Positions 25,345-35,900 of a stretch of DNA of 64,000 nucleotides are shown piece after piece (within the stretch, counting starts at the first letter, position 1; each line of letters starts with the position of its first letter). Source of the stretch: Cenococcum geophilum 1.58. Taxonomy: Eukaryota; Ascomycota; Dothideomycetes; Gloniales; Gloniaceae. The notes beneath the pieces were generated by a model. That model worked only from the letters and a program-made list of their open reading frames with translations, ran no database searches and had not been told where the DNA came from. Location: NCBI GenBank assembly GCA_001692895.1, contig KV748230.1, positions 992,001 to 1,056,000 on the forward strand. Direction: 5' to 3'. Position numbers and translations under genes: made by a program.

Positions 25345-25445
25345 GATTGCTATATACAGTTGGTGGCAACTAAGCGAAATTGAATGTGTAGCGAATTAGA
25401 ATTTTGCCAAAGGGGGGTGAAGCTGGTTGTGCCCAAGAATGTAGA
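25345..25445 (+). mobile_element. Fragment related to the MITE at 60232-60700
   Basis: Shares cgctac.attgctatatacagttggtggc and, after about 50 bp, the end-like segment ggggggtgaagctggttgtgc with the right arm of the inverted-repeat element at 60590-60700. The matching left arm is not present nearby, so this is a truncated or divergent copy. Confidence 0.55.
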
Positions 25446-26252
25446 GGTTTTGACCGAACAATCACCTCAGATTCAGAATCAGGTTGATCTGGAGCTTCTA
25501 GAATTGATCTGATCTGGAGCCAAAATTTGCAACCGAACATTCCCTTATATAGCATTCGGAATGAGGTCTATGCCTATCGGGAAAACCTGCCCAACCCCGC
25601 CTAAGCCAACGAGCGCCGTCCTCGACGCTGGTATCGAACACCTTTCGTGAACCTGATCGAGCAGCGTTCGGCGGTCGACAAAATCATCGTCGCGGCGGAA
25701 GGGGACAGGGGCTGGGTGGTGTTTCGGGTCGGTCTTCGCGGAGTATAGTTAGCGCATGCGAGCTAGGATAGAGCCTCTTTCTACCTTACCGGGCGGGAGG
25801 TGGGTGTCGGCGCTGATCGGCGCGTTGCTTACCCCTATTTGAAAGGCACGGTTGCCATCTCCAAAGGAAATCGCCGCGCTGTTTTGTGCAATGTTAAACA
25901 CGCTGGCGGAGAATCGGTTTGGGATGCAGAGTTTTTCGCTGCAGGGGCACGCGGCTTGGCACCTCGTGGGTTGCGCACGCTGCACCTGCTCTGGGCAGAG
26001 ATCAGGTGCAGAGGAAAGGGATTGCTGTTTCGCTCAGCTCATACCTCTAAGCATGCTTAAAGTGGTGGGGTGTGGCAGTGCTGGTGTAGAGGTTCAGCTG
26101 GGCGTTATTGGTCCAGGCGTGCTCAACGCGGAGGAGATAGCCTCCCGGACTCTGATATTTTCTTTTGTAACCAGTGAAGTACCCATTTGAAAATACCGCC
26201 CTCCAGCTCTTTCCGCTTGCCTCGAAATATTTGCCCCGATGTTTACAAGCCA
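25446..26252. other. 3' flank of the NLR gene
   Basis: Mostly GC-normal sequence. Between about 26047 and 26343, on the minus strand in a frame shifted from the NLR, a 98-codon frame ends the same transcript region and looks protein-like (motif CKHRGKYFEA and FTGYKRKY). It may be a C-terminal extension lost by a frameshift. From 25560 to 26040 several short overlapping frames exist in all directions, with none convincing. Confidence 0.45.
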
Positions 26253-29200
26253 CTATGTCCTGGATATCATCTGGAGACCTGGCTCTGGAACCCAGATTCG
26301 TTTCTCTTCTCTGGGAACAGCAAGGAATGGGTGTGCCTGACAATTCTCCTGAGCTTCGCGAAGAAGTAGCTCATCTATCTCGTAATTTTCATGACATTCA
26401 TCGCAGAGGTCGATGTCCATGCAAGCTTTGCAAACGAACCGATTCATGCCTGCATTGAGCTGCTTCCTACAGCCGTCGCACATTGTACCGCCGTACTCTG
26501 GCTTGGATTTAGCTAGACGGAATTGATGTATAAACGCGACGACGGCGTCGTCTTCTCGTCTGGCCCAAATTAACACGCGGCCAAGAAGGCCGAAGAGAGA
26601 AGGCCGAACTGCGCCGAATCTGTCGCAAAGGTCGGTCAGGCCCGCTAATGTGTCGCTTAAATCTTCAACTTCTTTAGAATTGACCATATTTGGCAGCAGG
26701 CGTGCAGTTTGCTCCCGTCGCAGAGCCATGCAATGCCGGAAATAAATATCGAACAGTCTACAGATAGCACCCCGCGTTAATGTATGCTCCAGACCTAGAG
26801 CCTTTTCATAGCCTTGTAGAGCGCATTGGTACATGTTTTCTGCGTCTCTTAACCGGCCATGGAGAATGTATAGTTGGCCTATGAGGTCAAGAATGTATGT
26901 GTCTTCTGGGGTCAGAGCTTTCTCAGAACCTCGTAGGGCTCGCTGGTACATCTTCTCTGCTTTGTCTAGCTTGTCGTCGCGTTCATAGACACGAGCAGTT
27001 ATTGCTGCCATTAGGAGTGTAGACGCATGCTCAGGACCAAAGGCCTGCTCGAATTCGTGGAGTGTCTGCCCATACAGCTCCTCTCTGTTTGTCGGGCCCA
27101 GCATTACGAGAAGGTTGAGAAATCTGTTAAATATGGCTCGAACTAGGTTCTTCCTTATTACCTTACTTCTCGGGTGCTCATTACCGAGTAGAGGGGCCAT
27201 CTTACTGTAGGTTTCCTTAAGCATCGCTGCTGCTTCATCTAGCTTGCCTTGATCGCCGAGCGTGTTTGCGAGGTTATTCATTGCCGAGATAGTGTTTGGA
27301 TGTTCTTCGCCAAGAATCCGTCTCCTCTTCTCCAGCACTTCCCTCTTCATTGCTGCTGCTTCTTCCAGTTTGCCTTGATCGCCGAGCGTACACGCGAAGT
27401 TACTCATTACCGAGATAGTGTCTGGATGTTCTTCGCCAAGAATCCGTCTCCTCTTCTCCAGCACTTCCCTCTTCATCGCTGCTGCTTCTTCTAGCTTGCC
27501 TTGATCGCCGAGCGTGTTTGCGAGGTTATTCATTGCCGAGATAGTGTCTAGGTGTTCTTCACCAAGAATCCGTCTCCTCTTCTCCAGCACTTCCCTCTTC
27601 ATTGCTGCTGCTTCTTCTAGCTTACCTTGATCGCCGAGCGTGTTTGCGAGGTTATTCATTGCCGAGATAGTGTTTAGATGTTCTTCGCCAAGAATCCGTC
27701 TCCCCTTCTCCAGCACTTCCCTCTTCATTGCTGCTGCTTCTTCTAGCTTACCTTGATTGCCGAGCGTGTTTGCGAAGTTATTCATTGCCAAAATAGTGTT
27801 TGGATGTTCTTCGCTAAGAATCCGTTTCATTTTTTCTAACACTTCCTTGCTCATTGCTGCTGCTTCTTCTAGTTTGCCTTGATTATGAAGTGTTGACGCA
27901 AGGCTACTCATTGTCGAGATTGTTCCTAGGTAATCATCACCCCGTAGCACACACATTTCCGAGTATACGAAGTTTCGTATGCTATAGCTATCTGTCCACC
28001 TTCCTACATGCGTAAGAAAATCGCCACTTCTATCTAAAAGGAGAAGTGCAGTTTCCTTCGTCGAATCCGAGTAATGTATCTTAGAAACTGTTGCAAAATT
28101 TGCCATGACGTGTGGGACCAGACGCTGCTTTTGCTTAGGCTCTTTACTGGTCTTGGACAGTGCGTTAAGCAAAAGGCCTAAAGATGCTAACCCATAGCCT
28201 TGCAGGTCATCCATGTCAAGTCTATCATACGTCCAAGCGTGCACGAGCTTATGCATCGAGTAACTCATTTGGTCCCTTTTCCACTGAACAAGTGCATACA
28301 ATTGTAGGATGCCAAAATATTCTTCAACTGCATATACATCTAGCTCTTTCCCTTCAAATACCCAGTTGTAACAGGCGAGAGCAGTTTCATCCTCTCTCTG
28401 TTGATCGTGATCGTGGTCCTTATTCGCTGATATGAAGAGATCCGTGAAAATGTCGTCAAAGTTGACGAATGCTAATAGCATTAGGAACTTTGCCGCCTCA
28501 ACACATCGATGGGTGATTGCACTGAACGTGGTCTCCCATGTGGTCAGAACGCTCTGTCCATACTGGTGGACTAGCCGAATAGGTTTTTGACTAAGTAATT
28601 CTTTTCGATGCTCGCGGTATTCGTCAAGATATTGTCGCAGATTCCACCGTAGCCGTGGAGTATTGCTGATATACGTCCCCGCAAGGTTAATGGCGAGCGC
28701 AAGACGGCCAAGCTCATTGACGATTTCCTCCACAATTGCTTCGTTCTTTTTTTTAGGATTCAGATTTGCGGCTTTGGAAAATAACGCTGTAGCCTCCGTA
28801 ATCTCCATCTCGGCTACCTCTACGGCTTCGAGCGACGTTATTCCCTTAGCGCTTGCGTTCCGCGTGGTGATGATGACTTCTACGCACGGCGAGTTCGGGA
28901 TATAATGTTGTATATCGACGAAGGAGTCGTCATTCTCGTTATCAACACTGTCGGCCCCGTCGAAAACAAGAAGCCATCTACCCTTTCGTCCGTAAAACCA
29001 GTTCTTTACTGCCAACACTGCATCTTCAATCTGCACCTTGTCCTCCTTGGAAGATATTGCCACATCAAATAATAGCTGGTACATCTGCAGAGAGTCCCGC
29101 TCGAGTGATTCCCTCCGCCCGGCCTCGACCCAGAAGATTGCATTGTACTGCTGTCGGTGCTGTTGAACATAGCTAAGAACTAACTGTGATTTGCCAGCTC

Positions 29201-30484
29201 CGCCCAGTCCCCAAACAACGACTATGCACGCAATCCGATCGTTGTATTGACCTTGTTCCTGCTTCAGCTGCTCGGCTATCTGATCGTGCAGGGCTGGCCG
29301 TTGAACGAAGTTTGCTACGGGGCGGAGGGATGAATTCGAATAGTGGCCAGCGTAGTCGGGCCGATGTGGAACTTTGAAGTCTGCAGCTAGTTAGAATCTG
29401 TATACTCAAGGGTTCACGAGATGGTGAACTAGCTGTTAAGCTATGGAAGTCGCGCTGCAAAGCTTGACTATCAATAGCCTGAGTGTCGCCGAACTTCGAC
29501 CTAACTACGCTTACCTGTTCTCCCATTGATCGTTTCATCTATGGTCGGTATCCTCGACACCCCAAGAGCAGGAACAACTGACAATACTTCCTTCGTATAC
29601 GCTGCCGCCGTGCCCGCCGCATAAGGCTGCCAGTTCTTGTCCTTGTGCGAGTCTGCGTAGTCGCAGATGCCACGGATGACGAGACATGGGAAGCTGTTCA
29701 TCAGACCTGCCGCCTCCATCTCGAAGCAGAGTACGCCGCCGAACTCCGAGCTAACCTTATCTCTTGTAGCTCCATCCCTCATCACTTGGCTACCCGATGC
29801 TATCGTGCCGTAGTGGACCACGGCCTCCTGATTCCTACGTGGCTGTCGACCTACCGCCATCTCCTTACCGCAGGAACCACATGTCGGTCCTCCTGCATGC
29901 TTGTAGCTCGTTTCATATAAGACATCCGGTCCTGCGTTGTCGCGCTTGAATGCCGGAGCATCACCAAGTTTGGAGAGGTATTCCGAGAGGCTACTACTTC
30001 CTATAAACTCGTTCGATCGTATCTTCGCAATCCCGTTCAGCAGGATCGTTGGTGGCATGTTAAGGAAGCCAGTCCGCTCGAATCCACTTGGAGTGGCCTT
30101 CCCAAAGTCGTATTGTACCACTCCACCATGTCCCTTATGCGGTTGACTGACAACCACATCCCCAAGTCGTATGTCCGCCTCGTCGCTTGGTACTCCGCCG
30201 CCAATGCCTACCATTAGACCGAATCGAATCAACGGGAAGGCTGACCGCATCTGCATCGCGACCACCGCGGCTGAGTTGGTTCCTGTTTGGCCTGCCGGCA
30301 GACACGCGATAACGACATTGTGTTCACCAATTCGGCCGAGCGTATATAGATTGGTATCGTTGGGGTCCTGACCGAGGTGCCGGTGCTCTTCATCGAGCAT
30401 CAACCGCGCAGCAGCGAGCTCGATGGGTAGTGCGCACACCCATCCGACGCTGTAGTCTTCACGGTGAAGTTGACGCTTCGCCAT
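26253..30484 (-). CDS. NOD-like receptor: nucleoside phosphorylase, NB-ARC, TPR, ZZ finger
   Basis: Two exons (30484-29515 and 29380-26253) give 1365 residues. Residues 10-310 are a PNP_UDP-type phosphorylase domain, with RFGLMVGIGGGVP at 87-99 and CFEMEAAG at 253-260. The NB-ARC NTPase has a P-loop GLGGAGKS at 381-388, Walker B LLVFDGAD at 460-467, ITTR at 494-497, GRLALAI at 548-554 and an MHD-like MHKLVH at 699-704. Six 42-residue TPRs cover 810-1061, with two more divergent ones at about 1109-1192. A ZZ-type zinc finger lies at 1291-1340 (CxxC, CxxC, CxxC, late His). In known fungal NLRs the TPRs sense a ligand, NB-ARC oligomerises, and the N-terminal domain is the effector in incompatibility or defence. 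The intron is canonical (gtaagc donor, ctaac branch site, cag acceptor, 134 bp) and keeps phase. No RIP stops are seen. It stands divergent to a dead DUF3435 recombinase. The extreme C-terminus may be frameshifted. Confidence 0.9.
27168..27923 (-). repeat. Six 126-bp tandem repeats encoding the TPR array
   Basis: Each unit encodes 42 residues with the core NTLGDQGKLEEAAAM and ILGEEHP. The central copies are nearly identical at the nucleotide level; the outermost ones are more diverged. Short in-gene repeats of this kind escape RIP because of their length. Confidence 0.9.
29381..29514 (-). other. Intron of the NLR gene
   Basis: 134 bp between the phosphorylase exon and the NB-ARC exon. The minus-strand donor is gtaagcg after gaacag; the acceptor is ctgcag with ctaac 9-13 bases from it. 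Splicing joins phase 1 (G|AC, Asp 324) and opens the frame that runs through the P-loop. Confidence 0.88.
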
Positions 30485-31430
30485 CTACCGGCATATGGAG
30501 CGTATGTGATCGAAAAGGTGTTGATCGGGCCTTTGACGTTCTCTCTAGAAGGAGGTGGTCCTGCACGGCAGGGCATTGACAGCTTGCATCTGCGGGTAAA
30601 TGCAGGAAAACACGTCGACAATACAGGGTATCCGACCTCCGGTGTCCCCCCCCCCTGTGCAACACACAGCAATTTCGGTAGTCACAGACCAAAACTCCCC
30701 TTGGCAGAATCCGACTCGGTTAGTCAGCATCGCCACTCTACTCAGGCGCCAAGCACCCTCGCCTCACCCACTACTCAGGCCCTGCTCAGGCTCCTCAGTC
30801 ACATTCCTGCTCTTCCACCTTAGCAACCAATCATGCCTTAAAAATACTACGTCCTTATGATGCAAATTGTTAACTCTACACAACAATCTTAAGGGGCCGC
30901 ATTCGGGGTCCCCGGGGTTCCCAAAACTGGGCCCTTCTTGAAATAGGGCATTCGCCTGTCCCAAGCTACATCCATATTGTAATATAGTGTCCCCAAAGGT
31001 TTTGGTTGAAGAGGAGGTACCTTATTGTTATAAGATCTCCTCCCAACCGTGTTCGTTCGCTCTGTTTTACCTGCCTACTGCTTAATTTCTATCCTATTCC
31101 TCGTCTTTTACCTACTATTCCTTAGCTTTTCCGCCTGTCCATTCCTCCAAGCTCATCTTTACATTCCTTCTTCCTTTCCTTTTTACACTGGCTTTTATTT
31201 GCCTTGCATGTTCTCTATAAAATATTAAAAAAGAAAGACCCTCACTAGTTTTTTGCTGTAGTAAGGGTAAAGGGTTCTAAGTAAAGCAGAGAGGGTATAG
31301 ACGGCACTAAAGTTTGAAAGTATCTCTAGCTAAAGACAGAGAGAGTTTATTAGAGGAAGGTAGAGTTATGGAACCAGTAAGTTACAATTAATGTACTATA
31401 GCGGCTGGATTCTATCCTACTTTAACTCTT
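30485..31430. promoter_or_regulatory. Divergent intergenic region between the NLR and the DUF3435 remnant
   Basis: GC-normal to about 31000, then gradually AT-rich. It contains a poly-C run of nine or ten at about 30644-30654 and CT-rich stretches at 31080-31200. It must hold the NLR promoter, but no specific TATA or factor site can be assigned. Short overlapping frames in this region are not supported as genes. Confidence 0.45.
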
Positions 31431-31439
31431 TACCTTTTT

Positions 31440-32578
31440 CCTAAATAGATACGCTAAAGAACATCCTAGTGCTACCCTATATAATATAGAGTCGCTAAAA
31501 GATTTTGTTAAGAATATAATATACGGTATTAATGGCGTTAAGGATAATCTAAAAGCAGCCTTAACTACCATTGGCTAGTACTAGAAAGATTTTACGGCTG
31601 GTTAGCGCCGTGATTACCCTATAATACCTATAAATATAATATACTTAATTATAAATATATGTCCCGTTTACAACCCTTCTATTTTCTTTTTATTAGAGGA
31701 TCTAATCTTATTTAGTTTATTAAAGGCCTACTAGCTAATAAGCTAAAATTGCCTTTAATAAAAAGGCCTCGGAGGTTTATAACTAAGAACCACTTTATTT
31801 ATTTAGAAAGGCAGTTATAGAGGGTAGATTAGGTTATATATAAATGGCTAGTAATAAAAGTAAACGATTAGGCAGATCTTATAGCTATTGTCTGTTCTTC
31901 TATACGAGTTAGTAAGTATATTAAGTTTAGCTATTAAGTGGGTTCTAGCCGGGGTTTATATTATAAGGTAAGAACACCTCTCCCCCCCTTAGGCATATAT
32001 ATATATATATATATAGTATAGTAAGTAAATAGACTAACTTAATCCTAATATAGGATATAACATTTATAGTATTTTACAACAAGTATAGAAATGCAGAGTT
32101 TTCTATTTAAGTTATTTAAAATACTAAAAATATAACTATAACACTAAATAAAAGGTAAATATTAGGTTACTAAGCCTATTAAACTAGGCGGCAGTTTCTA
32201 ATTTTTAAGTTAGTAGGCTAGAATACTCTCTATATAAGGGCTTGGTACTAATACCTCTTATTTATAACTTAATGCTCCTAATACTTGCTATACTTATTAT
32301 AGTAAAGGCATTTAGGGACTATAATACTATTAAAGAGCTCCTTAACATAGTACTACTAGAGGAGGAAATGCTTTATTTATAATAGAAAGAAAGCATACTT
32401 AGTATGCCTTTCTTTAAAAGCATATCCACAAGAGAGAAAATTAAAAAGGTAAACGTATTTAGCTTTTACCTTAGAGCGCTAGGCTTCTGTATAGGATACC
32501 CTTAACTACCTATAATTTATGACTTTAGAGCGGAGGGCTTATACTAGATTAGTATATATATAGTTATTCCCTCTATAT
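31440..32578 (+). pseudogene. DUF3435 tyrosine recombinase, N-terminal part, RIP-degraded
   Basis: The plus-frame reading with stops ignored matches DUF3435 (Pfam 11917) proteins. It has an N-terminal helical part (SLKDFVKNIIYGINGVKDNL, about 31490-31545). Next comes the segment with the first catalytic Arg (CSSIRVSKYIKFSY, about 31890-31935), then a probable intron 31968-32053 (gtaaga to atatag). The HxxR-region equivalent, DFRAEGL at 32521-32541, follows. The last codons run directly into the LTR of the Gypsy-2 element, and the protein resumes at 38975. DUF3435 contains the captain recombinases of Starship elements and related FluG-labelled proteins. Stops at Gln and Trp positions show it is inactive. 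The start is approximate. Confidence 0.72.
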
Positions 32579-32771
32579 TGTCACGGAACCCCACCGTAGG
32601 GGCCTCCATAGGAGAGCCCCGTGCTCTCGCGTACACCTCGCGTACAGCTTACGTCAGCTACGCGTAGGTATATCACCTCCTTACGCCCTCGACCCTTACG
32701 ATTGATCGCGCAACGTTTTATAGACTCCTCAAATACATACGCTTTGTAGCCATTGCCCCCGTCCCATAACA
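32579..32771 (+). repeat. 5' LTR of Gypsy-2
   Basis: 193 bp. Differs from the 3' LTR by a small number of transitions (for example tacacc versus tatacc and gtacagc versus gtatagc). It retains CG-rich stretches such as ctctcgcgta. Confidence 0.9.
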
Positions 32772-32999
32772 TTACGTTGCGCCTTTTTTTTCACCAACGC
32801 TTAGCCTACGACCAATTCTACGTCTCCATAATACTATAGGCGCTGCCAGAAGCAGCGTGTCTCCCACTTCGTACCTCTAAAGAACCGACGATAGTAAGAT
32901 AAAATTCCTTACTAGCCACTATATTAAACTTAAAGAACAATCCAATACCTATATCGAACCTACAACGCCAATTAATCCCAGGAGGATTTGATTTATTAG

Positions 33000-35900
33000 C
33001 CCTAGCCTTAACCCCTAAAGGGAAGCCTAGTGGCTTAAAAGACTACAACAACCTTAACAAGGTGGATATTAACAATGTCTTATCTTTTATTAACTATATA
33101 ACTATAGATAAATAAGCCGAAGGGCTACTACCCATTAAGATCGAGATATGAGACGCCGAGATATTTGCGAAAATAGTAACACAAAAACCTAATAAATACT
33201 ACCGCCTTCTATAGAACTATTATCTAAAGCTTACATAAGCTAAGATGCGTGCTACCTAAGATTATAATATTATCTAAGACCTACAAGCTTATAAGGCGCT
33301 CGCTAATAATATACGCTAAGAGATTAAAGACGACCTCCGCGTGTCTAAACGCGACATCCAATAATTAAAGAAGGCTGAGATTATACTTATTGCTACGGTT
33401 ACTAAAAGAGAGGGTATAATTAAATACCTATAATCTTAGCTTAATAAGCACATTCGTAATAATACTAGACACCCCTCTACTGTATATAACGCCACCCATA
33501 TCTCTATGCCCCCGGCAACCTTACCCACTTAATGCTTAATGGAGGGTTAGCGCTAAGCAGCTTTGCCTAACGGGAACCCCTACTATAGTAATAATAACAA
33601 AAGCCACAACGACCGAACCTAAACTGCTACCGTAGGGTCTAATACACGCTACTCTAATCCCCTAATCTTTAAGGGTGACCGCAAGGAATATAGCTACTAA
33701 AAGATGTAAATCCGCGAGAAACTAACCTAGAGCGCCTACCTATTCCCCACAGAAGATGCTAAGATTGGCTGTATTATTAGGCGAATAAAGGGCATCCTAT
33801 TTAATAGGCTCTTCGCTTAATAGAAGACTAGTAGTCCCTAAAAGTGGCAGTCTTACTAGGAAGTCCTTAATAACCTTAACTAAATATACCGCGACTATAA
33901 CCTAGTGGCCACTAGTTAAGCTAAACTACGTGCCCTAAAGATAAGTCCCACTAAATTATTTAATAAGTTCTATATTAAATTTCAGGAATATACTAGAGTC
34001 CTCGCCTAAGATAATGCTAAAGACCAGGAAGATCTTCTTAAAAAAGTCACTTATTGCCTTAGTCACGCAGCCGCTAGCTATAATTATAACCACGTTTATA
34101 ATATAGTAGCAGCCCTACAAAAGATTAAATAACGGCTAAACTAGATCGCTACTATAAACCCCTATCCGAAGACCTCCCTATAGAAGCCTTCTGGACCTAC
34201 TAAACTACTAACACCTACTACCCTAAGCAACACTACTGGTCCTAATATTAACCTCTTTATACTAACTTTCCCGCAGAAGCTACTAGATAGAGAACGCGAG
34301 CTACTCCGGAAGCTAAGGCGTTACTATAAATGCCATTAAGAAGGCTATTACAGCTATAGCCTAAACTGCCTAATGGCTAAGTTTAGTAGCTGCCGCCTAA
34401 TACCTAACCTAGTACCTTAAACACTAAATATATCGCTATATGCCACTACCGTAAAAGATAAAGATGCAGTAATAGCAGTAAAGTTGGATATGGAAATGGA
34501 AAACGCTAAGTCCTAGCCCTAAGTTGTAGGCTAGAACGCCCTAATAATAAGGGGATCTATATATCGGCCTACTTAATAGATAACTTAGTAAAGATAAATG
34601 GACAGAAATAGATAGTTTTACCTATAATAGGAATTACTGCCAAAAAATAATATAAAAGCCGTTCTATAATTAATTGCGGAGCTACTAATAAATTTATAAA
34701 TACCTAATTTGTGTGTACTTATAACCTACCTACCTTACCCTTTACTAAAGCCCGCGCCCTATAACTTACTAATGGTACTTATACCATATAGAAGATCACC
34801 TATATAGTATAACTCTACTTAGATATAAACGGGCACCAGGAAGAGCTCTAGGCCTATATTATACTACTTACTAACTACCCTATTATCCTTAGAATAAACT
34901 AGCTCGAATAATATAACCCCGCTATTAACTAGAAAAAGAGAGAAGTAACCTTTAACTTTAAATACTGCAGAGAGACTTGCCTAGGATATAGCCTAGCCGC
35001 CTTTACCTACTCCCCAGAATACTAACCTAAGAAACCCCTTATTACCCTACCTATAACTAACTGCTACTATATAAGTGCCGCGGCCTTCTACCGTATAGCA
35101 TGTAGAAAAGGCTAGACCGTTACTATAGCTTCCCGATTATAACTATATAAGCTTAATAAAGAATAAGACTACGTCCTCTATAGTAATAGAATAGATATAG
35201 TTAACCTTTTAGAAAATAATACACCCGTAGAAATCTATGGACTTTTACCTTTAGACTTTAAGAAGTTTATAAAGCTTAAAAAAGGACTTACTAATAAGGA
35301 ACTCCGCAAGCTCCTCCCTAAGAGGTACTATGACTTTATTAATGTGTACTTATAAAAGAGCGTAGATATACTCCCCCTATATTAACCTAATAACTATGCC
35401 ATTAATATTAAATAAGGAAAAACGCTACCCTATAAGAGACCCTACCTAATATTAAAAGACGAACTTTTAGTTGTTAAAAATTATATCGATAAGCACCTTA
35501 ATAAAGGGTTTATTCGTCCCAGTATATTTCTAGCAGCCACCCCTATCCTCCTTACTAAGAAACTAGGAGAAGGTATCTAATTTTATGTTAACTATAGAGG
35601 ACTTAATGCTATTATAATTAAGAACTGATACCCTATACCGCTTATATATAAGACTCTTAAGCGGCTTAGCTAAGCTAAAATCTATACTAAGCTTAATATT
35701 ATCGCCGCCTTTAACTGCCTCTAAATACGAGAAGGTAATAAATAGAAAACCGCATTCGTATTGCGCTTTAGCCAATTTAAATATACCGTTATGCCTTTCG
35801 GCGTATATAACGGCCCAGGTAGTTTCTAAAGCTACATTAATAACGCCTTATAAGATTACCTTAACGACTTCTACTCTGCGTACCTAAATAATATACTTAT

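Noticed and set aside
27249..27494. Plus-strand ORF with internal repeat
   Set aside because: Antisense image of the TPR-coding repeats.
29173..29538. 121-codon minus-strand ORF over the NLR intron
   Set aside because: Different frame from both exons. The canonical splice keeps the P-loop in frame and this ORF has no domain.
30464..30860. Cluster of short ORFs on both strands upstream of the NLR
   Set aside because: Overlapping frames in GC-normal sequence, no family resemblance and no splice logic; treated as promoter region.
31000..31440. Starship 5' boundary motif
   Set aside because: A TTAC-containing stretch exists near 31379, but no matching repeat at another boundary was found, so no boundary is claimed.
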